Source: Methanosarcina barkeri str. Wiesmoor (GTDB lineage Archaea; Halobacteriota; Methanosarcinia; Methanosarcinales; Methanosarcinaceae). Taken from it: a DNA stretch of 64,000 nt. A program made the translations under genes and the position numbers. A model generated the notes under the pieces. The model did not search any database, was not told the DNA's origin, and saw nothing but the letters and a program-made list of their open reading frames with translations. Shown in pieces: positions 1 through 8,866 of this stretch. The DNA is taken from assembly GCF_000969985.1 (NCBI RefSeq), contig NZ_CP009526.1, positions 4,092,001 to 4,156,000 on the forward strand, given 5' to 3'. Position 1 is the first letter of the stretch. Each line of letters begins with the position of its first letter.

Positions 1-1047
1 AGATTCGTACATAATACCTACAGGTAAATAAGACATTACAAGATTAAATGAGAGAGGTAGATTACCATAAAAAAATTTCCCTATGTAATATGCTAACTTC
101 AAGCCTCGAATAATTTCTCTTTGGTATCTTCTTTGTAGTGCTTGGCGATCAAAAATCCCTGATTTTATACTTGAAGAAATCACCTCAGCAGCAATTGTAC
201 CACTTTTTACCGCATAATAAATGCCTTCCCCAGTCCAGTATTCTCCAAAACCGGCAGCATCTCCTACCAGGACACACGGAAAATCGGGTTGCTTATAGTT
301 AATTCCATAATAAGGAATAATATGTCCTTTAAGTTTTTCAGATTCAGGAACAAGCCCAAGCTTTTCAATATAATCAAGAAGATATTTTTGAATATTTTTC
401 ATTTTTCTATTTGTTGTATAGGCTCCAACACAAACGTATTCATCCTTAGGAAAAATCCACAGATAACCATTTGGAACTGTCCCAAAATCAAAAGTCATAT
501 TAAATTTTCCAATATTATCCCTGCTTACGGGACAGTTAATTTCCACCGCAAAACCATAAAGGTCTCTCTCAACAATGTTAAATGTTCTATTAACAATACC
601 GTTAGTACCGTCAGCCCCAATCAAATAATTACATCGGAAAAACTCCGAATCTGTTTTGATACTAAACTCTGCATTCTCCCAGGTAATTTCAGTCACTTTC
701 ATACCATCAAGAAACGTTGCTCCCGAATCAACGGCCTTTTTAATAAGAAAGTCATCGAATTCTTTTCTTTCAATCATTTTAACAAGTGTTTTATTACCTG
801 AAATATTGTGAAAGATCTGGTTTTTGTATGAGGTTACAATAGAATTTGTACTGTATTTTACCTCTTTGGAAATCGGAAAATCAAAGGAATTAAACGCTTT
901 TGCAGTTAAACCTCCTGCACAGGGTTTGTAACGTGGAAAGGAGTATTTATCAATAACAAGCACGTTGATCTTAGACTTAGCTAACATATATGCCGCGTAA
1001 GATCCTGCAGGACCTGCTCCAATAATAACAACATCATATTTTTTCAT
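1..1047 (-). CDS. Geranylgeranyl reductase family FAD-dependent oxidoreductase (3' end cut off by window)
   Basis: The reading frame is open for 349 codons from an ATG at 1047 to the window edge, so the C-terminus is missing. The N-terminus reads MKKYDVVIIGAGPAGSYAA, a Rossmann FAD-binding GxGPAG motif. It is followed by PRYKPCAGGLTA, the hallmark of the geranylgeranyl reductase family, and later by a second FAD-contacting segment (LVGDAAGFGEYWTGEGI). Family members in archaea saturate the isoprenoid chains of membrane lipids (digeranylgeranylglycerophospholipid reductase) or of quinones such as methanophenazine. Which substrate this copy uses cannot be told from sequence. It stands alone, with a 370-bp repeat-bearing gap behind its start. 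Confidence 0.88.
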   Translation of the reverse strand, partial: MKKYDVVIIGAGPAGSYAAYMLAKSKINVLVIDKYSFPRYKPCAGGLTAKAFNSFDFPISKEVKYSTNSIVTSYKNQIFHNISGNKTLVKMIERKEFDDFLIKKAVDSGATFLDGMKVTEITWENAEFSIKTDSEFFRCNYLIGADGTNGIVNRTFNIVERDLYGFAVEINCPVSRDNIGKFNMTFDFGTVPNGYLWIFPKDEYVCVGAYTTNRKMKNIQKYLLDYIEKLGLVPESEKLKGHIIPYYGINYKQPDFPCVLVGDAAGFGEYWTGEGIYYAVKSGTIAAEVISSSIKSGIFDRQALQRRYQREIIRGLKLAYYIGKFFYGNLPLSFNLVMSYLPVGIMYES

Positions 1048-1419
1048 AGAAATCATTATAAAAATAGAATTTTGGCTATAATTGTTATTAATCTTACAAA
1101 AATATTACTAAAAATAGTAAAGAACTCAGCCATATAAAATTAAGTGCTGATAAAATCTGCAATACCTTATTTGAGGCTGACCTTTAAAAGCTGGTTATGT
1201 TTGTTAAAAGCTGGTTATGTTTGTTAAAAGCTAGTTATGTTTGTTAAAAGCTGGCTATGTTTGGGAACATAATCAGGACAAAATAAGAATTAAGCTGGTT
1301 CTCTCAATTGAAAACAATAAGCTCGCTCGTACTCTTACTCTGATCCCGTTAACCGTATACTAATTTCACAAGAGAAAAAAACCTTAAGAAAAAAGCCTTA
1401 TTATTGCCTCAATTATTGC
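1048..1419. other. Non-coding gap with a tandem repeat
   Basis: No convincing gene is seen. The gap holds the upstream region of the geranylgeranyl reductase, the 20-bp tandem repeat at 1183-1264, and an A+T-rich stretch behind the DUF116 gene that ends at 1420. Confidence 0.6.
1183..1264. repeat. 20-bp tandem repeat, four copies
   Basis: Four near-identical copies of a unit reading ttaaaagctggttatgtttg follow one another directly; copies three and four each have a single base change. It lies between two divergently placed genes and is not coding. Function unknown. Confidence 0.9.
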
Positions 1420-2040
1420 TTAATTCTTAAAGATTTCAAAAACATCCAGAACGTTCTGATAATTTACTTCTGTCCCGAAGCAGCCGTCTCTTTCCATAGG
1501 AATACCGTAGCTTACGACTCCCTTACCTTTAAGCGCACGCATGACTTTATTGATTTCGTAATCACAGGCAATCATAAGGACACCATCAGCATCTTCCATT
1601 TTAAGGATGTTTTTTACGTAGGAAGAACCTGTAACAATGAATAATTTATACCCATATTTCTCAGCATCTTTTTTCAACTGAGTAAAGACGCATTTCCCGC
1701 AGGATTTACACTGTATTCCGGTTTGAGTAGAATAAGCCGGGCAGTCAAGACTCCGCATGCAATGCGGCGCCAGGAGAATCCTCTTTTTTGTTTTTGCAAA
1801 ATCAGACTTATAGGCTCGGTTTTTCAGAGATGCCATCCACTTATCCAGAACTCGCGTATCGGAAAATTTAAGGAAAAGGTGTCTCAGAGGCAAATAAAAA
1901 AAATCAAGTATATTTGCGAAAAAACCTGCAAGGTAGACATTTCCTGTGAGACTACGTTTACTGACAACTAGAGCTATGCCAGAAAGAATAAGGGATAAAA
2001 TAACAAAAATGAAAAGAGCTTCCCCAATAATATTATACAT
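1420..2040 (-). CDS. DUF116 family membrane-anchored cysteine-rich protein
   Basis: A 206-residue protein of the uncharacterised DUF116 family. The first 25 residues form a membrane segment, a second hydrophobic patch follows, and the rest is probably cytosolic. Cysteines cluster in the motif C-(x4)-C followed by IQCKSCGKCVF, which looks like an Fe-S or zinc site, and again in MIACDYE and RDGCFG. The ATG at 2040 has GGAG seven bases upstream and overlaps the stop of the paralogous gene 2033-2668 by a few bases, so the two are co-transcribed and probably translationally coupled. The pair could form a heterodimer. The biochemical role of DUF116 is unknown to me. Confidence 0.85.
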   Translation of the reverse strand: MYNIIGEALFIFVILSLILSGIALVVSKRSLTGNVYLAGFFANILDFFYLPLRHLFLKFSDTRVLDKWMASLKNRAYKSDFAKTKKRILLAPHCMRSLDCPAYSTQTGIQCKSCGKCVFTQLKKDAEKYGYKLFIVTGSSYVKNILKMEDADGVLMIACDYEINKVMRALKGKGVVSYGIPMERDGCFGTEVNYQNVLDVFEIFKN

Positions 2041-2668
2041 TGCACATCTCCATTTTTTGAATTATTTCCTCAACATTCGCTTCAGTATTGAAACATCCGT
2101 CCCTTAAAAGAAGAACACCCTGTACGGGGACAAACGATACCGCCTGCATATTCTCGGAAAGCTCGTTATAGCAGGCCACGCCAAGGCAGGCTTCAGGCTT
2201 ATATTCTTTAAAAATCTTTTTGACAAAACTTCCTCCTGGTATTACAAAAACCTGGAAATTGCACCTATCAGCAGCCTCGGAGATTTTTGAAATATCACAT
2301 AGCCCGCAACGCTTGCACTCATAACCATGTACCGGGTCGCATCTGGCCTTACAGTTCGGGTGGCGCAAGCACTGAGGAAGAAGCAGGATTTTCTTGTCTT
2401 TAACACGCCTGAAATCGTTATACGTCACAGCATTTCGGACATCAATAAGAATATCGTCAACAAGGGTGTCCCTTATCCTGAAAGCTTTGCAGATCCATTT
2501 TGCAGGAGAATAGAAAAGATAAAGTGTAAACAACACGAACTCCGGAAAAATTATCCTGCGTTTTTTAACGGAATATGCCCCTATTAGCAGGGCAATCCCT
2601 GTTCCTGCGAGAGCAAAAAGAACCAGATATATAAATATTTTTCCAAGAAATTCGTAAGGAATATGCAT
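2033..2668 (-). CDS. DUF116 family membrane-anchored cysteine-rich protein, paralogue
   Basis: A 211-residue paralogue of the downstream gene (1420-2040), with the same architecture: an N-terminal membrane segment, a second hydrophobic stretch, then a cysteine-rich domain with CLRHPNCKARC and YECKRCGLCD. The later motifs GVACYNE and LLRDGCFNTE match the partner protein. I take the ATG at 2668. There is no Shine-Dalgarno sequence in front of it, but a TATA box is centred about 27 bases upstream, so the message is probably leaderless. A longer start two codons upstream (TTG) is less likely. Function unknown. Confidence 0.85.
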   Translation of the reverse strand: MHIPYEFLGKIFIYLVLFALAGTGIALLIGAYSVKKRRIIFPEFVLFTLYLFYSPAKWICKAFRIRDTLVDDILIDVRNAVTYNDFRRVKDKKILLLPQCLRHPNCKARCDPVHGYECKRCGLCDISKISEAADRCNFQVFVIPGGSFVKKIFKEYKPEACLGVACYNELSENMQAVSFVPVQGVLLLRDGCFNTEANVEEIIQKMEMCNV

Positions 2669-2691
2669 GTTCAAGGGGAGGGAAGTATCGG

Positions 2692-2698
2692 TATTTAA
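2692..2698 (-). promoter_or_regulatory. TATA box of the DUF116 operon
   Basis: TTAAATA on the minus strand, centred about 27 bases before the ATG at 2668. This places the predicted transcription start at or next to the start codon, which fits the absence of a ribosome binding site. Confidence 0.45.
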
Positions 2699-2773
2699 GT
2701 TTTGCTATAAACAATAAAAGAGAGAAAGAAAAAAGAATAAAGAAAGCTGGAAATCCAGCCTTCATTTTCACGC

Positions 2774-4003
2774 TTATGAGGTACTAAGGCCAAGAGCCTC
2801 TGCAACTAGCTCGATGATGTCTTCTACAACAATATCAGATTTGAGAGCATCACGGCCATCCGAGAGGTTCCTCTTACAGAAGGGGCACGCACTCGAGAGG
2901 ATATCTGCATTGGTTTCAAGAGCGTCCTTAACTCTGGACTCTCCCATTGCCACAGCAAGGTCAGGCATTCCTGCTTTTACACCACCGCCAGCTCCACAAC
3001 AACGCTGGAATTCCTTTGACCTGTCCATTTCAACGAACTTAACGCCCGGAATATGGGAAAGCACATACCTGGGAGCATTAAAGACGCCAACGTGGCGGCC
3101 AAGGTGGCAGGGGTCGTGATAGGTAATTGTCTTGTTGATTGGCTTTTCCCATTTAATCTTGTCCGCTTGTATCAGGTCTGCAAGGAACTGTGTAATGTGA
3201 ATAACCTCAAAAGGCAGTTCTTTGCCAAGAAGCCTGGGCCAGTCGATCTTTGCAGCACGGAAACAGCCTGCACATGCAAACAAAACCTTTTTAGCACCTT
3301 TTTTCTGGAGTGCCTCTACATTGTGTCTTGCAAGTTCACGGGCCACATCATCAACATGCACCTGGCCTGTCCTGATAAGGGCTGAGCCACAACACCATTC
3401 CTCTTCGCCAAGCATGGCAAATTTAATTCCCAGCTTGTTGAGCACACGTGATGTTGCAAAGGCCAAAGCGAGTTGATTGTACCCTGCAGTACAGCCAGTG
3501 AAATAGACAATGTCTGCTTTGTCTTCTATTTTCACGTCTGGAGGAACCCAGGCAAGTCTGTCTTTCTGGTCCTTCATGTAAGGGTTATGGTACTGCCCAA
3601 CAAGTTTTGGAAACGCGCTCTGTTTCCCATAAGGACCTATGCCCTTCTTTACAAGGTTTGTCCTTATAGCTTCCCAGATTTCCACAGTGTTAATACCTGC
3701 TTCACAAACTGTTGCACAGACACCGCATGTAGTACAGCCGTGGACATCATCTTTAAATTCTTCAAGCTCTGAAGGAGAAACTTCCTGTGGGCCAAAGAGT
3801 TTTGCTTTAAGTCCATAGGACTTGTTCATGTACTGCCTCCAGCGCAGGATCTTGTCTCTTGGAGCCAATCCTGGTTTCCCGCCGGAAGCGGCATAAGTCG
3901 GACACCATTTTACACACTCACCGCAGCGAACACAGGCATCAAGCTCCATGAGCTGGACTGCAGTAAGATTCTTCGTATCGATTGAAGGGGTACGTTTTGC
4001 CAT
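2774..4003 (-). CDS. hdrD: Heterodisulfide reductase subunit D (catalytic, HdrDE type)
   Basis: HdrD reduces the CoM-S-S-CoB heterodisulfide made in the last step of methanogenesis, taking electrons from membrane-bound HdrE. The protein has two ferredoxin-type [4Fe-4S] motifs near the N-terminus ([12 protein letters not shown] and [12 protein letters not shown]). They are followed by two CCG domains: [11 protein letters not shown] with FACAGC, and [11 protein letters not shown] with SACPFC, which hold the unusual active-site cluster. Length (409 residues) is typical. I place the start at the ATG at 4003 ([12 protein letters not shown]), with GGAGG 11 bases upstream and four bases after the hdrE stop, rather than at the longer frame. 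The order hdrE-hdrD matches the known Methanosarcina operon. Confidence 0.97.
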   Translation of the reverse strand: MAKRTPSIDTKNLTAVQLMELDACVRCGECVKWCPTYAASGGKPGLAPRDKILRWRQYMNKSYGLKAKLFGPQEVSPSELEEFKDDVHGCTTCGVCATVCEAGINTVEIWEAIRTNLVKKGIGPYGKQSAFPKLVGQYHNPYMKDQKDRLAWVPPDVKIEDKADIVYFTGCTAGYNQLALAFATSRVLNKLGIKFAMLGEEEWCCGSALIRTGQVHVDDVARELARHNVEALQKKGAKKVLFACAGCFRAAKIDWPRLLGKELPFEVIHITQFLADLIQADKIKWEKPINKTITYHDPCHLGRHVGVFNAPRYVLSHIPGVKFVEMDRSKEFQRCCGAGGGVKAGMPDLAVAMGESRVKDALETNADILSSACPFCKRNLSDGRDALKSDIVVEDIIELVAEALGLSTS

Positions 4004-4007
4004 CTTT

Positions 4008-4787
4008 TTATTCGCCTCCTTTATTTGCAAGAAGTGCAAGCGGTATGGCGATTATATGAATATATTTACTGTACGGTATAAATGCAATACAGAAGAGCAG
4101 GGAAAATATGGAATGGAAGAGAGCGGCAGGTGGTGCTACTGAGGGATCAAGCCCAAAGCTCCAGATAAAGCCTGTTCGAATTCCATCGGCGATGAAACCG
4201 GAAATAGTAACTAAGAAAACTATTCCGATCAAAACCCAATCATACATAATGGAAGCTTCCCTGACTTCAGAGACAAACAGTCTTCTTACTAATGCTACAA
4301 GAACTCCGATAAGCAGGATATACCCGAAGATGTAGTTCGGAATTGAGAGAAAATCTCTAAATTCTGCGGGGGTGAACGGAAGTGCGATTCCGATCTTTTC
4401 GGTCATTTCAACTGCAAACATCATTCCTGACAGGGCAAATAGGGTCATCCAGCCCCCAAAAATAAATAGGTGCATGACCCAGCGGAAAGGACTTCTCTTG
4501 AGAATTCTTCTCTGGAAGAGAATATCAAGAATTAGAATTTCCAGAATAGATTCCCCACGATGATGAGATTCTGCGGTTACCTGACTCCACCAGGTTTTTA
4601 AGAATGTAATTGCACTTCCTTTTTTTCCTTCCTGAGGCTCAAGAGCATAACCTGTGACTCCTGTCCCCCATTTTTGAAAGTTGCTTATCAGACCATATAA
4701 GAAAATCACAATAGCTATTGTGCTAAATATCATAATCTGGACAAACGTCATCCTTAGTACATCCGAAAGCCCAGAAAAATAAAGCAT
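4008..4787 (-). CDS. hdrE: Heterodisulfide reductase subunit E (cytochrome b)
   Basis: Integral membrane di-haem cytochrome b of the HdrDE complex. It accepts electrons from methanophenazine and passes them to HdrD, contributing to the proton gradient. About five hydrophobic segments are visible, with histidines on or near several of them ([37 protein letters not shown]), suited to haem binding. The ATG at 4787 is the first in-frame canonical start, but the strong ribosome binding site AGGAGG lies 20 bases upstream of it. A start at an ATC or ATT codon four or five residues earlier would be better spaced. It is the promoter-proximal gene of hdrED. Confidence 0.95.
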   Translation of the reverse strand: MLYFSGLSDVLRMTFVQIMIFSTIAIVIFLYGLISNFQKWGTGVTGYALEPQEGKKGSAITFLKTWWSQVTAESHHRGESILEILILDILFQRRILKRSPFRWVMHLFIFGGWMTLFALSGMMFAVEMTEKIGIALPFTPAEFRDFLSIPNYIFGYILLIGVLVALVRRLFVSEVREASIMYDWVLIGIVFLVTISGFIADGIRTGFIWSFGLDPSVAPPAALFHSIFSLLFCIAFIPYSKYIHIIAIPLALLANKGGE

Positions 4788-4807
4788 TTCCTCACTGATA
4801 ATTTATT

Positions 4808-4813
4808 CCTCCT
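4808..4813 (-). promoter_or_regulatory. Ribosome binding site of hdrE, oddly placed
   Basis: AGGAGG on the minus strand is 20 bases from the annotated ATG (4787). It is 8 bases from an in-frame ATC (4799) and 5 from an in-frame ATT (4802). The codons between are ATT ATC AGT GAG GAA, preceded by an in-frame TAA, so any extension must use a non-ATG start. Confidence 0.5.
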
Positions 4814-5503
4814 ATGTATGGATCAAAAACTGGGAATTAATACTGCTTTTACAATTGTCATGTTACAGAACATCAATGATAGTAAAGACAGAATGATAGC
4901 CGTAGCGACTGTCTACATAAGGTTTGTATAGTCTGTTAGTCTTTGTATCTATTATATTTAAACATTATCTTTATTAATCAACAGATTAAAAAGCCCACTG
5001 AATCGCAAAAATGAGTTGAGTGAAAGTAATCAAACGAGAAAGAAAAAAGTGAAAGTATAATAAATAATATTTAAATTATAAAATGGAAAGCATATAAAAA
5101 GAATATAGAATTCTTTTGGACGGTAAAGTAAGAAATTAAGCGATAAAAAAAGTAAAAAGTAAAAGTTCAGGAAAAGAAGAAGTCAATCACAAGCCTTTTC
5201 AAACAATCCTTTTAAAAAAACTGCTTGACTGCAACCCTTTTAAAAAAACTGCTTGACCGCAACCCTTTTAAAAAAAGGCTTGACTGAAAACTCCAGTAAC
5301 GACATAGTCGGCGTGATTAAACGGTACAACGGTTGTGGCACAACCCTTTTCAAAAAAGGCTTGACCGAAAACCCGAGAAATGTTTGAGTTTGAAAATCTT
5401 GTTCCTAAACCCTGTCAAGCGTGATCACAAGCCTTTTCAAAAAAAGGTTTATTAAGAAATATTGGTTTAGGTAAAAAGCACCTTTGAAAATTAAGAGAGC
5501 TTT
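4814..5503. other. Long non-coding gap upstream of hdrED, with dispersed repeats
   Basis: No gene is visible. On the minus strand a TATA-like stretch (TTTAAATATAATAG, about 4950-4963) could be the hdrED promoter, giving a leader of some 120-150 bases. The half nearer 5500 is built of 28-bp repeats and hairpins described separately. Confidence 0.5.
5187..5456. repeat. Dispersed repeat cluster, 28-bp tandem units with hairpins
   Basis: Units such as tgcttgaccgcaaccctttt followed by an A run recur with a 28-bp period. The block then runs into a unique segment (aaaactccagtaacgacata and gtcggcgtgat), and further copies of the aaccctttt / aaaaggctt hairpin follow at about 5342-5378 and 5426-5456. 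Almost the same block is found at 20457-20590, and one unit sits behind pelA at about 31258-31287. The half-arms can form A/T-rich hairpins, so the element may act as a terminator or be a small mobile element. Confidence 0.85.
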
Positions 5504-6181
5504 TTACAACCCCACTTCTTCTTTGAATTTCTCAAGTCCTATCTCGTCGATAACTTCTCCTAGTCTTCGTGGCTTTGGGTACTTTTTGTAAAAGTCGATT
5601 ATCCTTTCGACAAGATCCAGAGCCTGTTCTTCGGTAAGGTCTTTTGCCACTACACTACCAAGTCTCGGACGGGGTCCTGCACTGCCTCCGACAGATAAAG
5701 TAAAGCCTTTTGCAGTGCCCATTAGCCCTATATCTTTTATCATAGGTTCAGAGCACGAATTCTGGCAGCCGGAAACTCCCATTTTAAACTTGGAAGGAAG
5801 CTGCATCCCGTGGTACTTTTCATCAAGTTTTAATCCAAGCCCGACTGAATCCTGTTTGCCTCTCTTGCAAAATGTAGTGCCTGGGCAAATTTTAACGCTA
5901 CGGACACAGAGCCCTATAGCAGCTCCGGGTTTTAGATTTAGCTCGCCCCATGCTGCATCCAGATCTTCTTCTTTTAACCCTACAATTGCAATCCTCTGGG
6001 CCGAAGTGATCTTAAGGGCAGCAGCCCCATACTTTTCTGCAATATCAGCTATTTTTCGAAGAGTTTCCGGGTATACGATTCCTCCAGGAATATGGGGAGC
6101 AATTGCATACGTTTCGCCATCTCTTTGCAGAATTGCAGCTTTTTCGGGAAGATCCCCTTTCACATACTCACGACTTACCAT
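5504..6181 (-). CDS. Small dissimilatory-type sulfite reductase-like protein (group I Dsr-LP type)
   Basis: A 225-residue protein with a nitrite/sulfite reductase ferredoxin-like half-domain followed by the sirohaem-[4Fe-4S] binding domain. The cluster cysteines are visible as CPGTTFC (C-x5-C) and CQNSC (C-x3-C). It is far shorter than assimilatory or dissimilatory sulfite reductases and has no F420 or FNR-like domain. That is the form found in many methanogens as a sulfite reductase-like protein of unproven activity. GGAGGA lies nine bases before the ATG at 6181, which I prefer over the GTG at 6190. No partner gene is adjacent. Confidence 0.85.
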   Translation of the reverse strand: MVSREYVKGDLPEKAAILQRDGETYAIAPHIPGGIVYPETLRKIADIAEKYGAAALKITSAQRIAIVGLKEEDLDAAWGELNLKPGAAIGLCVRSVKICPGTTFCKRGKQDSVGLGLKLDEKYHGMQLPSKFKMGVSGCQNSCSEPMIKDIGLMGTAKGFTLSVGGSAGPRPRLGSVVAKDLTEEQALDLVERIIDFYKKYPKPRRLGEVIDEIGLEKFKEEVGL

Positions 6182-6887
6182 ATTATACACTCCTCCAACT
6201 TAGTCGATTCATGTTTACTTCAGGATTGTTTAGTTTAATTTTTACTCTGAACTTGTTCAATTTAATATTTACTTTCAAAATTTGTTCGATTTGATGTTTG
6301 TTTCACAATTTTATTGCTACTCGCTTTAGATTTTGATAGCATTATTTCACTAAGACCGGCGTCGAAAATCGGAAGCAAAAGCTAAATTCATAGATAAGAG
6401 CCAATCAATTACTGAATCAATTAGCAGACACAGCAAGTCCTGATTCAGCTCCCCTGAAATTAGACCCCCATAAAGAAGGAAAAGAATCCGATATTCTGCC
6501 ACTTTCCTGGATTAAATATACCTAGAATCCAGGAAAAGATTTCAAACCCAAATTATATTGCTCGAGATAATATAAAACTGCATGTATAATATATAGAAAT
6601 ATAATACTGTATGCCTGACGTAATTCAGTTTTTCATAGCTCTACAGAACTTATCATAACATTACAATCTGGAGATAAAATTTTAAAATCTAAAAATAGAA
6701 TTATAAAATCCTGAAATGAAATCTTAAAATCCTGAAATGAAATCTAAAATCCTGAGTAAATTAACCAGCCTAATTACAACAAGTAAAGTAATTTAGCGAT
6801 AAAAATAGCGATAAAAAATAGTTAGAAATTAAAACTGCCGAGATAATAACTTAAAATAGGGAAAAAGGATCGAAAGATCCTTTTTTC
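6182..6887. other. Non-coding gap, A+T-rich with short repeats
   Basis: No gene seen. There are imperfect repeats of a phrase like tgttcaatttaatatttact at 6225-6300 and a tandem repeat around aaaatcctgaaatgaaatct at 6700-6755. The stretch must hold the promoter of the sulfite reductase-like gene, but I see no clear TATA box. Confidence 0.5.
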
Positions 6888-7271
6888 TTATTGCTGTTTT
6901 CTCATCCTTTCCAGGAATCCGTTAAGACCTGCTTTATGCCTGGCTTCATCCAGAGATGCTTTCTCAAAGAAAAGAGCAGCTTTTGTATTGCCTTCCTTCC
7001 TGGCTAATTCTGCAGCTTCAGCTTTCTCAATTTCGGCTTTACCCTCTCCCTCAAACATCATTTCCAGATTTTCAAGAGTTGTTTCTTTCACAAGTCCCAG
7101 GATTTCAGCTACCTCGGTAGCGTGCCAGGCTTCGTCCATGGCGACCTGGCGTAGGTAAACCGCAACATCCGGAAATCCTTCCCGCTCAGCAATCTTTGAC
7201 ATTGCGAGATACCAGCCAACTTCAGTAGTCTCTCCTTTAAATGTGTTTTTTAAAATTTCTTCGAGAGTCAT
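6888..7271 (-). CDS. Rubrerythrin-like ferritin-fold diiron protein without rubredoxin domain
   Basis: A 127-residue four-helix ferritin-like protein. Helices carry the diiron signatures GETTEVGWYLAMSKIA, DEAWHATEVAEILG (ExxH) and, in the second half, SLDEARHKAGL (ExxH). No C-terminal rubredoxin CxxC pairs are present, so it is an erythrin or short-rubrerythrin type. Such proteins reduce hydrogen peroxide or protect anaerobes from oxidative stress, taking electrons from a separate rubredoxin or ferredoxin. It is monocistronic on the minus strand. A direct role in this organism is inferred from the family only. Confidence 0.85.
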   Translation of the reverse strand: MTLEEILKNTFKGETTEVGWYLAMSKIAEREGFPDVAVYLRQVAMDEAWHATEVAEILGLVKETTLENLEMMFEGEGKAEIEKAEAAELARKEGNTKAALFFEKASLDEARHKAGLNGFLERMRKQQ

Positions 7272-7773
7272 TGAATCACCATTTTTTTTTAAATAACTAC
7301 TTTTATAGTTTAACCATAGGGCAGTCTTTGAATTTAAGTTTTAGCCACATTTGAGATCAATGTCAAAACTGGATCTTGTAGTTTGATCTTTCGATCTCAT
7401 CTTTCGATTTCATTTTTATCTCGTTAGCGAACTTAAGGCTAGTCGAACTTAAAGCTAATCGAACTTAAGGCTAATTGAACTTGAGACTAATTGAACTTGA
7501 GACTAATATATTTAGGAGTAACGCGAGGAGAAATAATATTAATTTAAACAGTGAAAAAAACTACAAAGTAGGAAGAACCAAAAAGCAAAAGCTAAAACAG
7601 GAAAGGAATGAAATAGGAAAAAGAAATGACAATAAAACCAAAATAAACCACAATAAGACAGGAGCATAATAAAACCAAAATAAACCACAATAAGACAGAA
7701 GCACAATAAGACCAAAAAATAATAAGACCAACGCATACCACAATGAAATCAGAACACACAGAAAATAATCTGC
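7272..7773. repeat. Gap with two tandem-repeat arrays
   Basis: At 7423-7508 a 16-bp unit (ctaattgaacttgagac and variants) is repeated about five times. At 7631-7725 a 37-bp unit built on aataaaaccaaaataaacca is repeated about two and a half times. The open frames crossing the second array are low-complexity and I do not regard them as genes. Confidence 0.75.
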
Positions 7774-7961
7774 ATGAAAATATATATTGATGAAAAGAAT
7801 GTACAGACTGTGGAAAATGCAAGGCTGCCTACCCTAAAGGCCCAATAGTTTATTCAATAGAAAAAAACGGAGATCTGCGTTTTAAGGGTCCATCTTATTA
7901 CCTGGGTTGCAAAATGTGTGTGGCTGTCTGTATGGAAGATGCAATCACACTTGAAAACTAA
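7774..7961 (+). pseudogene. Frameshifted 2[4Fe-4S] ferredoxin
   Basis: An ATG at 7774 starts MKIYIDEK, then one base is missing in the A-run at 7793-7796. The frame starting at 7797 continues ECTDCGKCKAAYPKGP and ends LGCKMCVAVCMEDAITLEN before a TAA at 7959. Together they make a short two-cluster ferredoxin. Two cluster cysteines are replaced by tyrosine (AAYP for the fourth Cys of cluster one, YYLGC for the first Cys of cluster two), each explained by TGC to TAC. The frameshift plus two lost ligands argue for a decayed gene rather than programmed frameshifting or sequencing error. Confidence 0.75.
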
Positions 7962-7983
7962 TTTTAAAAAAGGATTGAGAAAT

Positions 7984-8706
7984 TTGTCACTTAAGATTCG
8001 TATAGTACTTGTAGAGCCCATGTATCAGGGAAATGTCGGATCTGTTGCAAGAGCAATGAAGAACTTTGGATATACTGATCTGGTGCTTGTAAATCCCTGT
8101 AAACTCGAAGGAGAAGCAAGAGCCATGTCATCGCATGCAAGAGATGTCCTTGAAGGAGCAAGAATTGTCTCAACGCTTGAAGAGGCTGTAAAAGGCGCAA
8201 ACCTGAGGATAGGAACTACAGGGGTAGCAAGCCTGAAAACCGGGGAACACATCCGTCTTCCGCTTTATACCTCCAGAGAGCTCAAAGAGAGACTGAAAGA
8301 TTACAGCGGTACGATTGCAATTCTTTTCGGACGCGAAGACACAGGTTTCCGGAACGATGAGCTAAAAAGTTTTGATATGCTTTTTACGATTCCAACTTCT
8401 GAAATATATCCGATTATGAATCTATCACATGCCGTTGCAGTAGTGCTTTATGAACTTTCGGATATGGAAGGAGGGAACAGTCCACTCGCCGATGGGTTTG
8501 ATCTCCAGCTTTTATACGAGCATATGGAAAAACTGCTGGAAGAAATCGACTATCCTCCACACAAAAAAGACAAAACATATCTGATGCTGCGGAGAATACT
8601 CGGAAGGGCAGGATTAACCCCCAGAGAAGTTCAAACTTTAAGGGGCATAATAAAAAAAACCGAGCGAAAAATGGGATACGAATTAAACGAGCCAGAGAGT
8701 AAGTAA
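7984..8706 (+). CDS. trmJ: TrmJ-type SPOUT tRNA 2'-O-methyltransferase
   Basis: A SpoU/TrmH-superfamily methyltransferase of about 240 residues. The N-terminus IRIVLVEPMYQGNVGSVARAMKNFG is motif 1, LFGREDTGF is motif 2, and IPTSEIYPIMNLSHAVAVVLYEL is the trefoil-knot SAM-binding motif 3. The C-terminal helical extension is as in TrmJ, which methylates position 32 of tRNAs; archaeal TrmJ is known to act on C32. An upstream frame begins at 7918 but overlaps the broken ferredoxin. I choose the TTG at 7984, preceded by an AGGATTGAG ribosome binding site, because it gives the conserved N-terminus. Confidence 0.85.
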   Translation: MSLKIRIVLVEPMYQGNVGSVARAMKNFGYTDLVLVNPCKLEGEARAMSSHARDVLEGARIVSTLEEAVKGANLRIGTTGVASLKTGEHIRLPLYTSRELKERLKDYSGTIAILFGREDTGFRNDELKSFDMLFTIPTSEIYPIMNLSHAVAVVLYELSDMEGGNSPLADGFDLQLLYEHMEKLLEEIDYPPHKKDKTYLMLRRILGRAGLTPREVQTLRGIIKKTERKMGYELNEPESK

Positions 8707-8866
8707 ACAGAAGCTTCGGCCAGCATAGAAAAGTTCATATGAGAATAAACCTGTTTTTTACATCAGAATTTGTGATACATATTATTACTTTTTTTTTAAA
8801 TCCTTTTTTAGACAGAAAACCGTAACGACAAATGAAAATGTTATCTAAAGCCAGATTGAGAACGAT

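Noticed and set aside
289-801. 170-codon plus-strand frame
   Set aside because: It is the antisense shadow of the geranylgeranyl reductase, whose minus-strand frame carries the family motifs.
1183-1264. Possible CRISPR array (also 27640-27820, 37260-37428 and the 28-bp clusters)
   Set aside because: Units are directly adjacent or separated by repeated sequence, not by unique spacers of similar length, and no cas genes are near.
7774-7961. Programmed -1 frameshifting in the ferredoxin gene
   Set aside because: Two cluster cysteines are also lost, so a regulated full-length product would not be a working ferredoxin.
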